This document shows, one piece after another, positions 19,134 through 29,041 of a stretch of 64,000 nt of DNA. The stretch is from contig CALQKH020000005.1 in NCBI GenBank assembly GCA_943331105.2, positions 124,001 through 188,000 of the forward strand. The letters run 5' to 3'. Position 1 is the first letter of the stretch, and each line of letters begins with the position of its first letter. The notes beneath the pieces are model-generated. The model was given only the letters and a program-made list of their open reading frames with translations, did not search any database and was not told the DNA's origin. The DNA comes from Akkermansia muciniphila. GTDB lineage: Bacteria; Pseudomonadota; Gammaproteobacteria; Burkholderiales; Burkholderiaceae_C. The position numbers and the translations under genes were made by a program.

Positions 19134-20348
19134 TCAGGGCTGCTGTTGTCCCGAGACCATCACTTCAACGCGTCTATCTGCCCGCAGGCAAGTGATCAGC
19201 GTCCGTGAGGCTTGGGTGCCTTGGCATTCATTGGCCAGAGTTTCTGGTTGCATGGCGCCCATGCCCGTGGTGTTGATTTTGGGCGCAGAAATGCCGCCCG
19301 TTTGGATCAAGTAGCTTTTCACCGCTTCGGCGCGCCGCAGCGACAGTTTGTCGTTGTAAGCCTTGCGACCCAAGCGATCGGTGTGACCCGTGACTTCGAT
19401 CGCTTCAATGTCAACCCGTTGAAGCGACAAGATCAGTTGGTCTAAGGCTTTTTTGCCATCGGCCTGAAGGCTGTCTTGGTCAAAACCGAACAGCGAATCG
19501 GCCTCGAGTTTGACTTTGACCCAGGGTGCAGGTGCCGGTGTTGGCTCAGGTGCTGGGATGGGTGGTGCCAGCACGATGGGCGCGGGAGGTGGCAGTGGAG
19601 CGGGTGCAGGTGCTTGGGCTTGTGCCAGTGCAATAGGTTCTGCGGGCGGTACATAAGGGGTGTAAGCCACGGTTTGGGCGGGTGCTGCGGGGCCACCAAA
19701 TCGGTAAATCAAACCCAAGGTGTACAAGTCCACATCGCCGCGCTGGCCTACTGCGTCGTTGACTCTGTAACGCTCAGCCTCTAGCCGCAAGCTCAGTGCA
19801 GGGGTGAAGGCGTACTGCGTACCGAAGCCATATTTGTAATGGGTTTCGCGTCGGCTGGGTGAGGGGTCGGTCACAGTGACGGCACCGGTGCCGCTGAAAC
19901 GGTCTTGGGTTTGCGCATAGGCCGCACCTACGCGCCCCATCAAAGACCAGCGTTCGGTGATGGGCAAAAAGCCGACCAAGTCTAAGTTCAGGCCGCGAAT
20001 ACGGGCGGAGCCGGTGAGGCCCCCGACGGGCGCGGTGGTGGCGTCAAATCCAAATCGACCCAAGTCAAAATAACCGGCCTCCACAGCCCAGTTGGGGTGA
20101 ATGGGAATGCCCACATAGGCTTTGTAGCCGGTGTCACGGCCATCTTCCGTCAAGGTGCTGGTGCTCAAGCCTTGATCGAGTAAGCCTTGTCGGATGCGTT
20201 CGCTGTCGATGCGTGCTTTGGATTCACCCGCGCCAAGGCCCAGGTAAATGCCACTGTGGGTGTTGAGACCTTGTGCCAAAAGACCAGGGCTGACCAAGAA
20301 GGCCAGCGGCCACAAAAAGATTCGGGTGAGGACAGGCATGGGGCTCAT
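19134..20348 (-). CDS. OmpA family outer-membrane protein
   Basis: A 404-residue protein: signal peptide (MSPMPVLTRIFLWPLAFLV, ending near LLAQG), N-terminal eight-strand barrel of the OmpA-like type (residues ~25-215, YLGLGAGESKARID to LYTLGLIYRFGG), a Pro/Ala-rich linker (~residues 220-280), and a C-terminal OmpA peptidoglycan-binding domain (VTGHTDRLGRKAYNDKLSLRRAEAV). The ATG at 20348 is preferred: GGAG lies about eight bases upstream. It follows the DUF3494 gene by 47 bases on the same strand, so they may be cotranscribed. It likely tethers the outer membrane to the wall. Confidence 0.9.
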   Translation of the reverse strand: MSPMPVLTRIFLWPLAFLVSPGLLAQGLNTHSGIYLGLGAGESKARIDSERIRQGLLDQGLSTSTLTEDGRDTGYKAYVGIPIHPNWAVEAGYFDLGRFGFDATTAPVGGLTGSARIRGLNLDLVGFLPITERWSLMGRVGAAYAQTQDRFSGTGAVTVTDPSPSRRETHYKYGFGTQYAFTPALSLRLEAERYRVNDAVGQRGDVDLYTLGLIYRFGGPAAPAQTVAYTPYVPPAEPIALAQAQAPAPAPLPPPAPIVLAPPIPAPEPTPAPAPWVKVKLEADSLFGFDQDSLQADGKKALDQLILSLQRVDIEAIEVTGHTDRLGRKAYNDKLSLRRAEAVKSYLIQTGGISAPKINTTGMGAMQPETLANECQGTQASRTLITCLRADRRVEVMVSGQQQP

Positions 20349-20395
20349 TTTTTTCTCCAGATGGGCGCGATTCATGGGGTGGAATGTCGTGCGAC

Positions 20396-22216
20396 TCAAG
20401 GACTGGGCACTGTGATCGTGCAGGCATCGCAGGTGATGGCCGCTGCGGCGGCACCTTGGTTCAGTGCCCGACCTTCCAGTTGGGCACCGGTTTGCAGGGT
20501 GATGGCGGTGCTGGCCAGCAAAGAGCCTTTCATGACCGAGTTGACGCCCAAGGTGATGGCGCTTCCCGCAGACCAGAAAACGTTGCTGGCTTTGGCGCCG
20601 CCGCTCAGCACCACTTGGCTGGTCGATAAAGCGTTGATGGCCGTGGCGCTGCGAATCACAAACACGGCGTTGGGATCACCCTGTGCGTCCAGCGTCAAGA
20701 TACCGCCCGCCGACAAATCGATGGTCGTCAGCGATTGGTACAAGCCTGGATAAAAGGTGAGGCCTTCAAGATTGGTGCTGATGGCGGTGGGCGTGCCGCG
20801 AGCAGCGCCCGTGGCGTTGGTGAAGGCGGCCAGTGCATCGGTTTTGGCATTGCCCAGCAGCACGGCGTCGACCAGCGCACAGGCGGGGCCTGAGCTGTTG
20901 ACGGCATAAATGCGGCCCACCACTTCAGGGCAAGTCAGGGGTGCGCTGAAGCCGGTGATGTTGGCCCCAGTGTCGGGTGTCAGGCCGACATCGCCTGTGA
21001 TCAGTGAGGTGGGGATGTTGGTGATGGCCGCAGATCCCAAAATGGCGAAGTTGGACGCAGAGCCCAAGGCCACAGGGGTTTGGCATTCACTTGTGCCCGT
21101 GGTGAAGCGCCACACTTTGTCAACCTGCAGGGCGTTGCCCGCCAGGTCTTTGGCGCCTAGGGCACCGCCCAACACCGTGGCGGTGTAAGCCGTTGACGCG
21201 CTCAAGTTGGTGCTGGGATTGATCGATGCGATGCGGGTCTGTGCATCGTAGGTGATGACGGCCGCAACGGGTGTGTTCAAGCTGCTGGAGGGGGCCAAAG
21301 TCAGGGTGTTGTTGGTCAAACTCGAGGGCGCCATGGCTTCACTGAAGGTGACGTTCACGGTTTTGTTGATGCACACGCCCGAGATGTCGTTGTCCGGGTT
21401 GACCAAGCTGACCGTGGGTGGCGTGGTGTCGAGCGATTGGGCGGTGCTGAAGGTCCAGACTTTGGGGGCCAGCATGGCGTTGCCTGCCAAATCGATCGCT
21501 GCTGTGCTGATGGTGGCGGTGTACGTCGTGTTGTTGGTTAAAAGCGTGGTGGGCGTTAAAGTGGCTGTGCGTGCGCCCACGGCATAGCTGACGGTGCCTA
21601 GGACCGGGGTGTTGTCTGTGGTGGTTTGGAGGGTAAAGCTCACGGCGTTGAGGCTGGAAGGCGTCATTTCTTCGCTGAAGGTCGCGATCAGCTGAGTGTT
21701 GGTGGCTGAAATGGCGCCTTGTGCAGGCACTTGCTGTGTCACGGTGGGGCGCGTGATGTCGCTGGTGGAGCCCGTTACAAACGCCCATGTGTAGTTGGCA
21801 GGTAGAGGGGCGCCGTTGGTGTCTTGGGCACCAGTGGTTACCGTAGCTGTACATCTTGTGCCTGCAGGCAAATTAGCCGCTGGCGTCCATGTGGCCACGC
21901 GGCTGGGGGCGTCGTAATCAACGCTTCCGACGGTATTGACGCCCGCTGGACATTGCAAGGTCAAGGTGTCGGCGTTGAGACTGGTGGGGCTCATCGGCTT
22001 GTTGAAGGTGGCCGTAATGCGGGTGTTGACGGCTATGCCAGTCACTGCCGGGTTGCTTGCCAAAGGCGCGGTGGCCGAGACGCTGGGGGCGAGCGTCACC
22101 AATTGGCCCATGCCCAGGATCGGGTCTTTGCTGCCACCGCAAGCTGTGATGAGCAAAGATGACGACAGAGCCAGCAACCATGGGAGGGTGGTGGTGCTGA
22201 ACATAGAAGTGCGCAT
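20396..22216 (-). CDS. Lipoprotein with SbsA-type Ig repeats and a DUF3494 (ice-binding-like) domain
   Basis: A 606-residue protein. The N-terminus is a lipoprotein signal (lipobox LITAC, Cys26). Three bacterial Ig-like repeats follow (each with a TFSEAMAPSSL or TFNKPMSPTSL strand and ending VWTFST- or KVWRFTTG-like). The C-terminal ~220 residues are a DUF3494 beta-solenoid: VALGSASNFAILGSAAITN, GDVGLTPDTG, TFYPGLYQSL, AVFVIRSATAI, NVFWSAGSAITLG. DUF3494 proteins include ice-binding and adhesion proteins of cold-water microbes. Whether this one binds ice cannot be told from sequence. ATG at 22216 is preceded by AGGAG. Confidence 0.88.
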   Translation of the reverse strand: MRTSMFSTTTLPWLLALSSSLLITACGGSKDPILGMGQLVTLAPSVSATAPLASNPAVTGIAVNTRITATFNKPMSPTSLNADTLTLQCPAGVNTVGSVDYDAPSRVATWTPAANLPAGTRCTATVTTGAQDTNGAPLPANYTWAFVTGSTSDITRPTVTQQVPAQGAISATNTQLIATFSEEMTPSSLNAVSFTLQTTTDNTPVLGTVSYAVGARTATLTPTTLLTNNTTYTATISTAAIDLAGNAMLAPKVWTFSTAQSLDTTPPTVSLVNPDNDISGVCINKTVNVTFSEAMAPSSLTNNTLTLAPSSSLNTPVAAVITYDAQTRIASINPSTNLSASTAYTATVLGGALGAKDLAGNALQVDKVWRFTTGTSECQTPVALGSASNFAILGSAAITNIPTSLITGDVGLTPDTGANITGFSAPLTCPEVVGRIYAVNSSGPACALVDAVLLGNAKTDALAAFTNATGAARGTPTAISTNLEGLTFYPGLYQSLTTIDLSAGGILTLDAQGDPNAVFVIRSATAINALSTSQVVLSGGAKASNVFWSAGSAITLGVNSVMKGSLLASTAITLQTGAQLEGRALNQGAAAAAITCDACTITVPSP

Positions 22217-22261
22217 AAAAGGGGCTCCTGTCTCGATGGTCTGCAATGTCAAAGGTGGTTG

Positions 22262-22344
22262 GACGGTTCGGTCTGTGGCTTGGCCTGCATCCCGCTTATG
22301 GGCGTTGACACGGCCTGTTGCCCATTTGTCGACGGTTCAGTCTG
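22262..22344. promoter_or_regulatory. Paired 14-bp direct repeats upstream of the DUF3494 gene
   Basis: GACGGTTC(G/A)GTCTG occurs at 22262-22275 and 22331-22344, 69 bases apart, between the DUF3494 gene start (22216) and cysM (22553). This may be a regulator site; otherwise the 336-base gap shows no gene. Confidence 0.35.
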
Positions 22345-22552
22345 GGCCAGGGTTTATGCAACTTCAGTGCGTTGAAGCACCATGGGGGTCATTGACTGCT
22401 CAGCCCCTACTTGGATGGCAGACGAGACCTGTGGCGATGGAGAGGACTTGCTGAACAGGCTTTTCCTGTGAGAGTTTTAAGTCGGGTTTCTACGTTAGTT
22501 TCAGACGGACTCACCGCCATCAAGGGCGTTCAAGTTATGGCAAAGTACGGCC

Positions 22553-23455
22553 ATGACTTATCCAACCATTGAAGATGCGATCGGCAAAACGCCATTGGTG
22601 GCTTTGCAGCGCTTGGGGGCAGCCGATTCGGCGGCGCGTGGCAACGTGATTTTGGGCAAGCTGGAGGGCAACAACCCGGCTGGTTCCGTGAAGGACAGGC
22701 CCGCTTTGTCGATGATTCGCCGAGCCGAAGAGCGTGGCGAGATCAAGCCGGGTGACACCTTGATCGAGGCCACCTCGGGCAACACCGGCATTGCGCTGGC
22801 CATGGCTGCGGCCATCAAGGGTTACCGCATGATTTTGATCATGCCCGAGGATTTGTCGATTGAACGCGCTCAGACCATGAAGGCGTTTGGTGCCGAACTG
22901 ATCTTGACGCCCAAGAGCGGCGGTATGGAATATGCCCGAGATTTGGCTGACAACATGGCCGCCCAGGGCAAGGGTCGCATTCTGGACCAGTTTGCCAACG
23001 CCGATAACCCGCGCATTCATTACGAAACCACCGGCCCCGAGATCTGGGAGCAAACCGGTGGCAAAGTCACCCACTTTGTCAGTGCCATGGGCACGACCGG
23101 AACCATCACTGGTGTATCGCGGTTTTTGAAAGAAAAAAACCCAGCGATTCGCATCATCGGTGCCCAGCCCAGTGAGGGCTCTCGCATTCCGGGTATTCGC
23201 AAGTGGCCGCAGGAATACCTGCCCAAGATCTACGACCCCAGCCATGTGGATGAGCTGATTTATGTCAGCCAGAGTGATGCTGAGGAAACTTGCCGCCAAA
23301 TGGCACGGACCGAGGGGATTTTTGCGGGCATTTCGGCTGCGGGGGCGTGCTGGGTGGCCCAGCAAGTGGCCAAGACGGCGCAAAACGCCACCATCGTGTT
23401 CATCGTCTGCGATCGCGGTGACCGTTATTTATCGACCGGCGTTTTTCCCGCCTGA
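22553..23455 (+). CDS. cysM: Cysteine synthase B (O-acetylserine sulfhydrylase)
   Basis: A 300-residue PLP enzyme of the CysM branch. The lysine that binds PLP lies in NPAGSVKDRPA; the phosphate loop is GTTGTITG; substrate loop ATSGNTGIALA. The C-terminus ends GDRYLSTGVF as in CysM. It makes cysteine from O-acetylserine and sulfide or thiosulfate. It is followed within 20 bases by the nudix gene and then tusA, a plausible three-gene unit linking sulfur assimilation and transfer. Confidence 0.95.
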   Translation: MTYPTIEDAIGKTPLVALQRLGAADSAARGNVILGKLEGNNPAGSVKDRPALSMIRRAEERGEIKPGDTLIEATSGNTGIALAMAAAIKGYRMILIMPEDLSIERAQTMKAFGAELILTPKSGGMEYARDLADNMAAQGKGRILDQFANADNPRIHYETTGPEIWEQTGGKVTHFVSAMGTTGTITGVSRFLKEKNPAIRIIGAQPSEGSRIPGIRKWPQEYLPKIYDPSHVDELIYVSQSDAEETCRQMARTEGIFAGISAAGACWVAQQVAKTAQNATIVFIVCDRGDRYLSTGVFPA

Positions 23456-23474
23456 CTTGACCGGAGCTGATGGA

Positions 23475-24044
23475 ATGGCTGAATACCGTTTTTGCCCACA
23501 GTGCGCAAATCCCCTGTCTTGGGTGACGCAAATGGAGGATGGCGGCGAGACCATGCGTCTGCGTTGCACGGCGTGTGACTTCACGCACTGGAACAATCCG
23601 ACGCCTGTTTTGGCGGGCATTGTGCAAGTGGGCGATCAGATTTTGTTGGCCCGCAACGCGGCATGGCCTGGACGCCGCTTTGCGCTGATCACCGGCTTCA
23701 TGGAGGCGGGCGAAAGCCCCGAGGACGGCATCAAGCGCGAGATTGCCGAAGAAACCAATCTGAAGGTTTCAGCGCTCAAGTTGATTGGGGTGTACGACTT
23801 CCAGCGCATGAACCAAGTGATCATTGCCTACCATGCGGTGGCTGAAGGTGAGGTGCGTTTGTCCCCCGAATTGGCCGAGCACAAGATGTTTGACTTCAAA
23901 GATCTGATCTGTTGGCCTGCAGGCACGGGCTACGCCTTGGGCGACTGGTTGCGCACCATTGGCATCGAGCCTAAATTCATGACATGGGAAGAACGTGCTG
24001 CGCAGAGTCAAGAAACTGCTCAAGAACAAAAACAGGATGCATGA
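23475..24044 (+). CDS. Nudix hydrolase with N-terminal zinc ribbon
   Basis: A 189-residue protein. The N-terminal zinc ribbon has CPQC and CTAC pairs (residues ~7-40), then a Nudix domain with the box GFMEAGESPEDGIKREIAEE. This arrangement resembles NudC-type NADH pyrophosphatases without the N-terminal domain. It probably cleaves a nucleoside diphosphate-linked metabolite. The stop overlaps the start region of tusA. Confidence 0.88.
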   Translation: MAEYRFCPQCANPLSWVTQMEDGGETMRLRCTACDFTHWNNPTPVLAGIVQVGDQILLARNAAWPGRRFALITGFMEAGESPEDGIKREIAEETNLKVSALKLIGVYDFQRMNQVIIAYHAVAEGEVRLSPELAEHKMFDFKDLICWPAGTGYALGDWLRTIGIEPKFMTWEERAAQSQETAQEQKQDA

Positions 24045-24271
24045 TGCAGATCGACAAAGAGATTGACACCAGTGGCCTGAACTGTCCCTTGCCCATTTTG
24101 AAGGCCAAGAAGGCCCTGAACGAGATGAGCAGCGGGCAGGTGCTCAAAGTGACCGCCACCGACCCCGGTGCTTGGCGCGACTTTGAAGCCTTTGCACGTC
24201 AGACGGGCAACGATTTGCTGATGCAGGAAAAGACAGAAACGGCGTTTGTGTTTGCCCTCAAACGCCGCTGA
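24044..24271 (+). CDS. tusA: TusA/SirA-family sulfurtransferase
   Basis: A 75-residue protein with the TusA signature DTSGLNCPLPILKAKKAL near the N-terminus (catalytic Cys14). It carries persulfide sulfur to tRNA thiolation or other acceptors. Two tandem ATGs at 24041 and 24044 are both possible; the second gives the usual spacing from AGGA. The gene overlaps the nudix stop. Confidence 0.9.
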   Translation: MQIDKEIDTSGLNCPLPILKAKKALNEMSSGQVLKVTATDPGAWRDFEAFARQTGNDLLMQEKTETAFVFALKRR

Positions 24272-24277
24272 AAGCGG

Positions 24278-25162
24278 TCAGAGGCTCAGGCCTTTGAGGT
24301 ATTCGCGGAAAGATGCCCCCACTTGCGGGTGCTGTAAAGCCAGCTCCACCGTGGCTTCCAGAAAACCTTCTTTGCTGCCGCAGTCGTAGCGTTTGCCTTG
24401 GTATTGAAAAGCGTAGACGGCTTCGCGTTGCATCAGTCGAGCGATCGCATCGGTCAGCTGGATCTCGCCGCCCACACCCGTAGGCTGGTTGCGGATTTCT
24501 TCAAAAATTCCAGGTGTCAAGATGTACCGGCCGGCCACGCCCATGCGGGAAGGGGCCTGTTCGGGGCTGGGTTTTTCCACAATTTGCTCAACACGGATGA
24601 GCTGTTTGCCCGCAGATTCACCGGCCACGATGCCATAGCGTTTGACATGTGCCAAAGGGACCTCTTGCACCGCCAAAATCGAGCGCCCTTGCTGCGTGTG
24701 CGCGGCCACCATTTGGCTGAGCACCGAGGGGCCGCCTTCCAGACCGACCATCAGGTCGTCGGCCAGCAGCACGGCAAAGGGTTCGTTGCCCACCATGGCT
24801 TCGGCGCACAACACCGCATGACCCAAGCCCAGTGAGCGGGGTTGGCGCACGTAGGCACACACCATGTCGTCGGGCTGCACCGAGCGCACCAATGCCAAGA
24901 GTTCGTCTTTGTGTGCGGCTTCGAGTTCGTTTTCGAGTTCGTAAGCGGTGTCAAAGTGGTCTTCGATGGCGCGTTTGCTGCGGCCCGTCACAAAGATCAT
25001 GTGGCGTACGCCAGCGCTGTAGGCCTCTTCTACCGCGTACTGGATAAGCGGCTTGTCCACCACCGGCAACATCTCTTTGGGTGCAGCTTTGGTGGCAGGT
25101 AAAAAGCGGGTGCCCAAACCGGCGACCGGAAACACGGCTTTGCGAATGACTTGGTGGCTCAT
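24278..25162 (-). CDS. galU: UTP-glucose-1-phosphate uridylyltransferase
   Basis: A 294-residue GalU. The nucleotide-binding motif is [21 protein letters not shown] at the start, followed by [13 protein letters not shown], and [10 protein letters not shown] later. It makes UDP-glucose for polysaccharide and envelope synthesis. It converges with tusA (6-base gap) and follows valS on the same strand by 29 bases. Confidence 0.95.
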   Translation of the reverse strand: MSHQVIRKAVFPVAGLGTRFLPATKAAPKEMLPVVDKPLIQYAVEEAYSAGVRHMIFVTGRSKRAIEDHFDTAYELENELEAAHKDELLALVRSVQPDDMVCAYVRQPRSLGLGHAVLCAEAMVGNEPFAVLLADDLMVGLEGGPSVLSQMVAAHTQQGRSILAVQEVPLAHVKRYGIVAGESAGKQLIRVEQIVEKPSPEQAPSRMGVAGRYILTPGIFEEIRNQPTGVGGEIQLTDAIARLMQREAVYAFQYQGKRYDCGSKEGFLEATVELALQHPQVGASFREYLKGLSL

Positions 25163-25191
25163 GGTGCTTTCCTTGCGAATCGGTGCGGCAA

Positions 25192-28100
25192 TCAGCCCAA
25201 GCGTTGGAGCTGTTGGCGAATTTTGTCAAGCGTGGCACCGAAGTCGGCCACGCGTTTCTTGGTTTCGTCGAGCACCGCTGGCGGGGCTTTGGCCACAAAG
25301 GCCTCGTTGCCGAGCTTGGCGTTGGCCTTGGAGATTTCGCCTTCCAAGCGAGCAGCTTCCTTGGTCAGTCGAATTTTTTCGGCGTCTGCATCCACTTCGA
25401 TGAACAGGCACAGGCGGGCCTCGCCCACCACCGCCACAGGCGCGGCTTGTGCAGCAGCGATCCATTCGGCTTCCGTGTCAAACACCTTGACTTCGCTCAG
25501 CTTGGCCAGCGACTGCAGCACCGGTGCCACGCTTTGCATGAAGGCCGTGTCACCCAGCACATACATGGGCATGCGGGTGGCTGGCGAGACATTCATTTCA
25601 CCGCGCAGGTTGCGACAAGCGTCCACCAGGTTTTTGAGTTTGGCCACATGCGCTTCGGCATCCAAATCAATGCGTTCGGGCTGACTCACGGGGTAAGCCG
25701 CGATGCTGACCGATTCGCCCGCACGGCCCGCGACCACCGACACTTTTTGCCAGAGTTCTTCGGTGATGAACGGGATGATGGGGTGCGCCAAGCGCATGAT
25801 GACCTCGAGTGTGCGGATCAAGGTGCGGCGGGTGGCACGTTGTTGCGCTTCGTTGCCGGTGTTGATCTGCACTTTGGCAATTTCGAGGTACCAGTCACAA
25901 AACTCGTTCCAAACAAAGTCATAGATCGTGTTGGCCACGTTGTCCAGGCGGTATTCGGCAAAGCCTTTGGCCACATCGGCCTCTACGCGCTGCAGTTGTG
26001 AACTGATCCAGCGGTCGGCCTGGCTGAACGCCAGGTAGCCATGCGCCGGGCCGCCCACTTCGCATTCGGCTTTGGTGTGCTCTTTGAGGCCGCAGTCTTG
26101 GCCTTCACAGTTCATCAACACAAAGCGGGTGGCATTCCAGAGTTTGTTGCAAAAGTTGCGGTAGCCCTCGCAGCGCTTGCTGTCAAAGTTGATGCTTCGG
26201 CCCAAGCTGGCGAGTGCTGCAAAGGTGAAGCGCAGCGCGTCGGCACCGTAAGCCGGGATGCCTTCTGGGAATTCTTTTTCGGTTTGTTTGCGCACCTTGG
26301 GCGCGGTTTCTGGCTTGCGCAAACCTTGTGTGCGTTTGTCGAGCAGGGGCTCCAAGGTGATGCCGTCGATCAGGTCCACCGGGTCAAGCACGTTGCCCTC
26401 GGATTTGCTCATCTTCTTGCCTTGGGCATCGAGCACCAAGCCGTGGATGTAGACGTGTTTGAAGGGTACTTTGCCGGTGAAGTGGGTGGTCATCATGATC
26501 ATCCGGGCGACCCAGAAGAAGATGATGTCGTAGCCGGTGACCAACACGCTGCTGGGGAGGTAGAGGTCGTAGTCGCTTTGGCTGTTGTTGGCATTGACGT
26601 TGGCGTTGACGTTAGTTCCGCTGGCGAACGTACCGGACTCGGCCTTGCTCCTACTCGCTTCGCTCGCCATGTCGCTGCGCCCGAGCCCGGCACGCTCGCC
26701 AGCTGCGTTCTTGGTGCTTGTCTCGTTGTTAGGCCAGCCCATGGTGCTGAAAGGCACCAAGGCGCTCGAATACCAAGTGTCCAAAACGTCTTCGTCGCGC
26801 TTGAGGGTTTTGCCCGGGGCTTGCGCTTGTGCTTCGGCTTCGTCTCGCGCCACATACACATTGCCCTCTGTGTCATACCAAGCCGGGATCTGGTGGCCCC
26901 ACCACAGCTGACGCGAGATGCACCAGTCCTGGATGTTGTTCATCCACTGGTTGTAAGTGTTGACCCAGTTCTCGGGCACAAAGCTCACTTGGCCGGACTG
27001 CACCGCATCAATGGCTTTTTGCGCGATGCTTTTGCCGGTGGCGTCGCCTTGGCCCACCTGGTTCATGGCCACAAACCATTGGTCAGTCAGCATGGGCTCG
27101 ATCACCTGGCCGGTGCGTGCGCAGCGGGGCACCATGAGTTTGTGTTTCTTGACCTCGACCAAAGCGCCGGCGGTTTCCAGGTCGGCCACCACGGCCTTGC
27201 GGGCCACGAAGCGGTCCAGGCCCCTGTACTTTTCTGGCGCCTGGGCGTTGATCGTGGCGTCCAGGTTCAGCACGCAGATCATCTCCAGCTGATGGCGTTG
27301 ACCCACCGCGTAGTCGTTGGTGTCGTGGGCTGGCGTGACCTTGACCACGCCGGTGCCGAAGTCTTTGTCCACGTAGTCGTCTGCAATCACGGGGATGGTG
27401 CGGCCGCAGAGTGGCAGGTTGACCTGTTGGCCGATCAGGTGTTTGTAGCGCTCGTCTTCAGGGTGCACCATCACGGCCACGTCGCCCAGCAGGGTTTCAG
27501 GGCGGGTGGTGGCCACTGTCAATGAACCACTGCCATCGGCCAAGTCGTAACGGATGTGCCACATCGAGCCGTCCTCTTCGGCGCTTTCAACTTCCAAATC
27601 GGACACCGCGCTCATGAGCACCGGGTCCCAGTTGACCAAGCGTTTGCCGCGGTAGATCAGGCCTTGTTGGTAAAGCTGTACAAAGGTTTCGGTCACGGTT
27701 TGTGACAGCTTGGGGTCCATCGTGAAGTATTCGCGGCTCCAGTCCACGCTGTCGCCCATGCGGCGCATCTGGCTGGTGATGGTGTTGCCGGACTCTTCTT
27801 TCCACTCCCAGACCTTGCTCACAAAGTTCTTGCGTGCTTCGGCAGGGGTGGGGCCCATGTCATGGCGGCTGATGCCTTTGGCCTGCAGCTGGCGCTCGAC
27901 CACAATTTGCGTGGCAATGCCTGCGTGGTCTGTGCCCGGAATCCAGGCGGTGTTGTGCCCCAACATGCGGTGGTAACGGGTCAACGAGTCCATGATGGTC
28001 TGGTTGAAGGCGTGGCCCATGTGCAAAGTGCCCGTCACGTTGGGCGGCGGCAGCTGGATGGCAAATGCCGGGGCGCCTACCTTGGGGGCTTGTGTCCCAC

Positions 28101-28233
28101 GGAAACCGGCCACACCGTAGCCGCGCTTTTCCCATTCGGGGCCCCAATGGGCTTCGAGTGAGGCAGGCTCAAACGATTTGGACAGGCTCTCTAGGCCGGG
28201 TTGATGGACCGGACTGGTGGGGACGTTGCTCAT
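25192..28233 (-). CDS. valS: Valyl-tRNA synthetase, with an in-frame palindromic insertion
   Basis: A 1013-residue class I synthetase charging tRNA-Val. The HIGH box is TLHMGHAF (residue ~75) and the KMSKS box KKMSKSEGN (~residue 590); the editing domain lies between. The C-terminal coiled coil ends near [12 protein letters not shown]. Compared with the family, about 50 extra residues (roughly 500-550) lie between the conserved PFSTMGWPN and [14 protein letters not shown]. The centre of this insert is encoded by an 84-base imperfect palindrome (26620-26703), followed by an Asn/Val repeat ([10 protein letters not shown]). The reading frame is open throughout, so the enzyme is probably functional with a surface loop extension. 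Confidence 0.95.
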   Translation of the reverse strand: MSNVPTSPVHQPGLESLSKSFEPASLEAHWGPEWEKRGYGVAGFRGTQAPKVGAPAFAIQLPPPNVTGTLHMGHAFNQTIMDSLTRYHRMLGHNTAWIPGTDHAGIATQIVVERQLQAKGISRHDMGPTPAEARKNFVSKVWEWKEESGNTITSQMRRMGDSVDWSREYFTMDPKLSQTVTETFVQLYQQGLIYRGKRLVNWDPVLMSAVSDLEVESAEEDGSMWHIRYDLADGSGSLTVATTRPETLLGDVAVMVHPEDERYKHLIGQQVNLPLCGRTIPVIADDYVDKDFGTGVVKVTPAHDTNDYAVGQRHQLEMICVLNLDATINAQAPEKYRGLDRFVARKAVVADLETAGALVEVKKHKLMVPRCARTGQVIEPMLTDQWFVAMNQVGQGDATGKSIAQKAIDAVQSGQVSFVPENWVNTYNQWMNNIQDWCISRQLWWGHQIPAWYDTEGNVYVARDEAEAQAQAPGKTLKRDEDVLDTWYSSALVPFSTMGWPNNETSTKNAAGERAGLGRSDMASEASRSKAESGTFASGTNVNANVNANNSQSDYDLYLPSSVLVTGYDIIFFWVARMIMMTTHFTGKVPFKHVYIHGLVLDAQGKKMSKSEGNVLDPVDLIDGITLEPLLDKRTQGLRKPETAPKVRKQTEKEFPEGIPAYGADALRFTFAALASLGRSINFDSKRCEGYRNFCNKLWNATRFVLMNCEGQDCGLKEHTKAECEVGGPAHGYLAFSQADRWISSQLQRVEADVAKGFAEYRLDNVANTIYDFVWNEFCDWYLEIAKVQINTGNEAQQRATRRTLIRTLEVIMRLAHPIIPFITEELWQKVSVVAGRAGESVSIAAYPVSQPERIDLDAEAHVAKLKNLVDACRNLRGEMNVSPATRMPMYVLGDTAFMQSVAPVLQSLAKLSEVKVFDTEAEWIAAAQAAPVAVVGEARLCLFIEVDADAEKIRLTKEAARLEGEISKANAKLGNEAFVAKAPPAVLDETKKRVADFGATLDKIRQQLQRLG
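26620..26703. repeat. Palindromic element inside valS coding sequence
   Basis: Left arm 26620-26642 and right arm 26681-26703 are complementary at 20 of 23 positions, with a 38-base GC-rich loop. Read on the coding strand it gives residues ~511-538 ([28 protein letters not shown]). This is the form of a REP-like or mobile palindromic element that inserted in frame. Confidence 0.75.
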
Positions 28234-28510
28234 GGCGGGGGTCTTCTTAAAAATGAAAACAGCAACTCAGCAGGTGCTGTTGGGGACAAGCTGTGTCCGA
28301 AACGCTGATTTTAACGAGCCCTCCCGGGCGGGGCGGGGGGGCATTCAGGGCAGCGTTGATTGTGAGGAGCTGACTTTAGAGATCAATAGCCTGGATCAAT
28401 CGATTTAATTGAATCAATTTATTGGTCGCATCGGAGGTTTGACGCTAATCTTCGATTTCTCTGGCGATTCTGCCAGGGCAATTCAAGTTAAAACCCAATA
28501 GGAGATATCC

Positions 28511-28933
28511 ATGGCAGCACTCAAAGGCTCGCGCACGGAACAATGCCTGAAAGACGCCTTTGCAGGCGAATCCCAGGCCAACCGTCGCTATTTGTATTTC
28601 GCGAACAAAGCTGACGTTGAAGGTCAGAACGACGTGGCAGCTCTGTTCCGTTCCACCGCCGAAGGTGAAACCGGTCACGCTCACGGCCACCTGGAGTTCC
28701 TGGAGCAATCCGGCGACCCAGCGACTGGCATGCCCATCGGCTCGACTCGCGAGAACCTGGCCTCTGCTGTGGCTGGCGAAACCCACGAGTACACCGACAT
28801 GTACCCCGGCATGGCCAAAACTGCTCGCGAAGAAGGTTTTGACGAAGTCGCCGACTGGTTTGAGACCCTGGCCAAGGCTGAGCGTTCACACGCCAACCGC
28901 TACCAGAAAGCTTTGAATGAACTGGTGGATTGA
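28511..28933 (+). CDS. rbr: Rubrerythrin
   Basis: A 140-residue ferritin-like diiron protein lacking the rubredoxin tail. Metal ligands: [47 protein letters not shown]. Rubrerythrins reduce hydrogen peroxide. It is followed by a terminator and then an Fe-S protein and DUF3501 gene that commonly accompany it in proteobacteria, forming a redox-stress cluster. The 277 bases upstream (to valS) hold no gene. Confidence 0.93.
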   Translation: MAALKGSRTEQCLKDAFAGESQANRRYLYFANKADVEGQNDVAALFRSTAEGETGHAHGHLEFLEQSGDPATGMPIGSTRENLASAVAGETHEYTDMYPGMAKTAREEGFDEVADWFETLAKAERSHANRYQKALNELVD

Positions 28934-28951
28934 TCCCCGGTGATTCAGCCT

Positions 28952-28979
28952 GCTGCACGACCCCGTGCAGCGGGTTTTT
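28952..28979 (+). terminator. Rho-independent terminator after rbr
   Basis: GCTGCACG (28952-28959) pairs with CGTGCAGC (28964-28971) across a 4-base loop, then GGGTTTTT. It may attenuate rather than block transcription into the Fe-S gene. Confidence 0.75.
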
Positions 28980-29041
28980 CTCAGGCCTCTGACAGCAGAG
29001 TTCTCAGACAAACCCAAAACAAAAAAATACAGGAGCACCAC

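Noticed and set aside
22535-23383. Minus-strand open frame opposite cysM
   Set aside because: Antisense to clear CysM motifs; composition is that of a shadow.
26041-27525. Long plus-strand open frame opposite valS
   Set aside because: It is the antisense shadow of the well-conserved synthetase frame, with no family motifs and no ribosome site.
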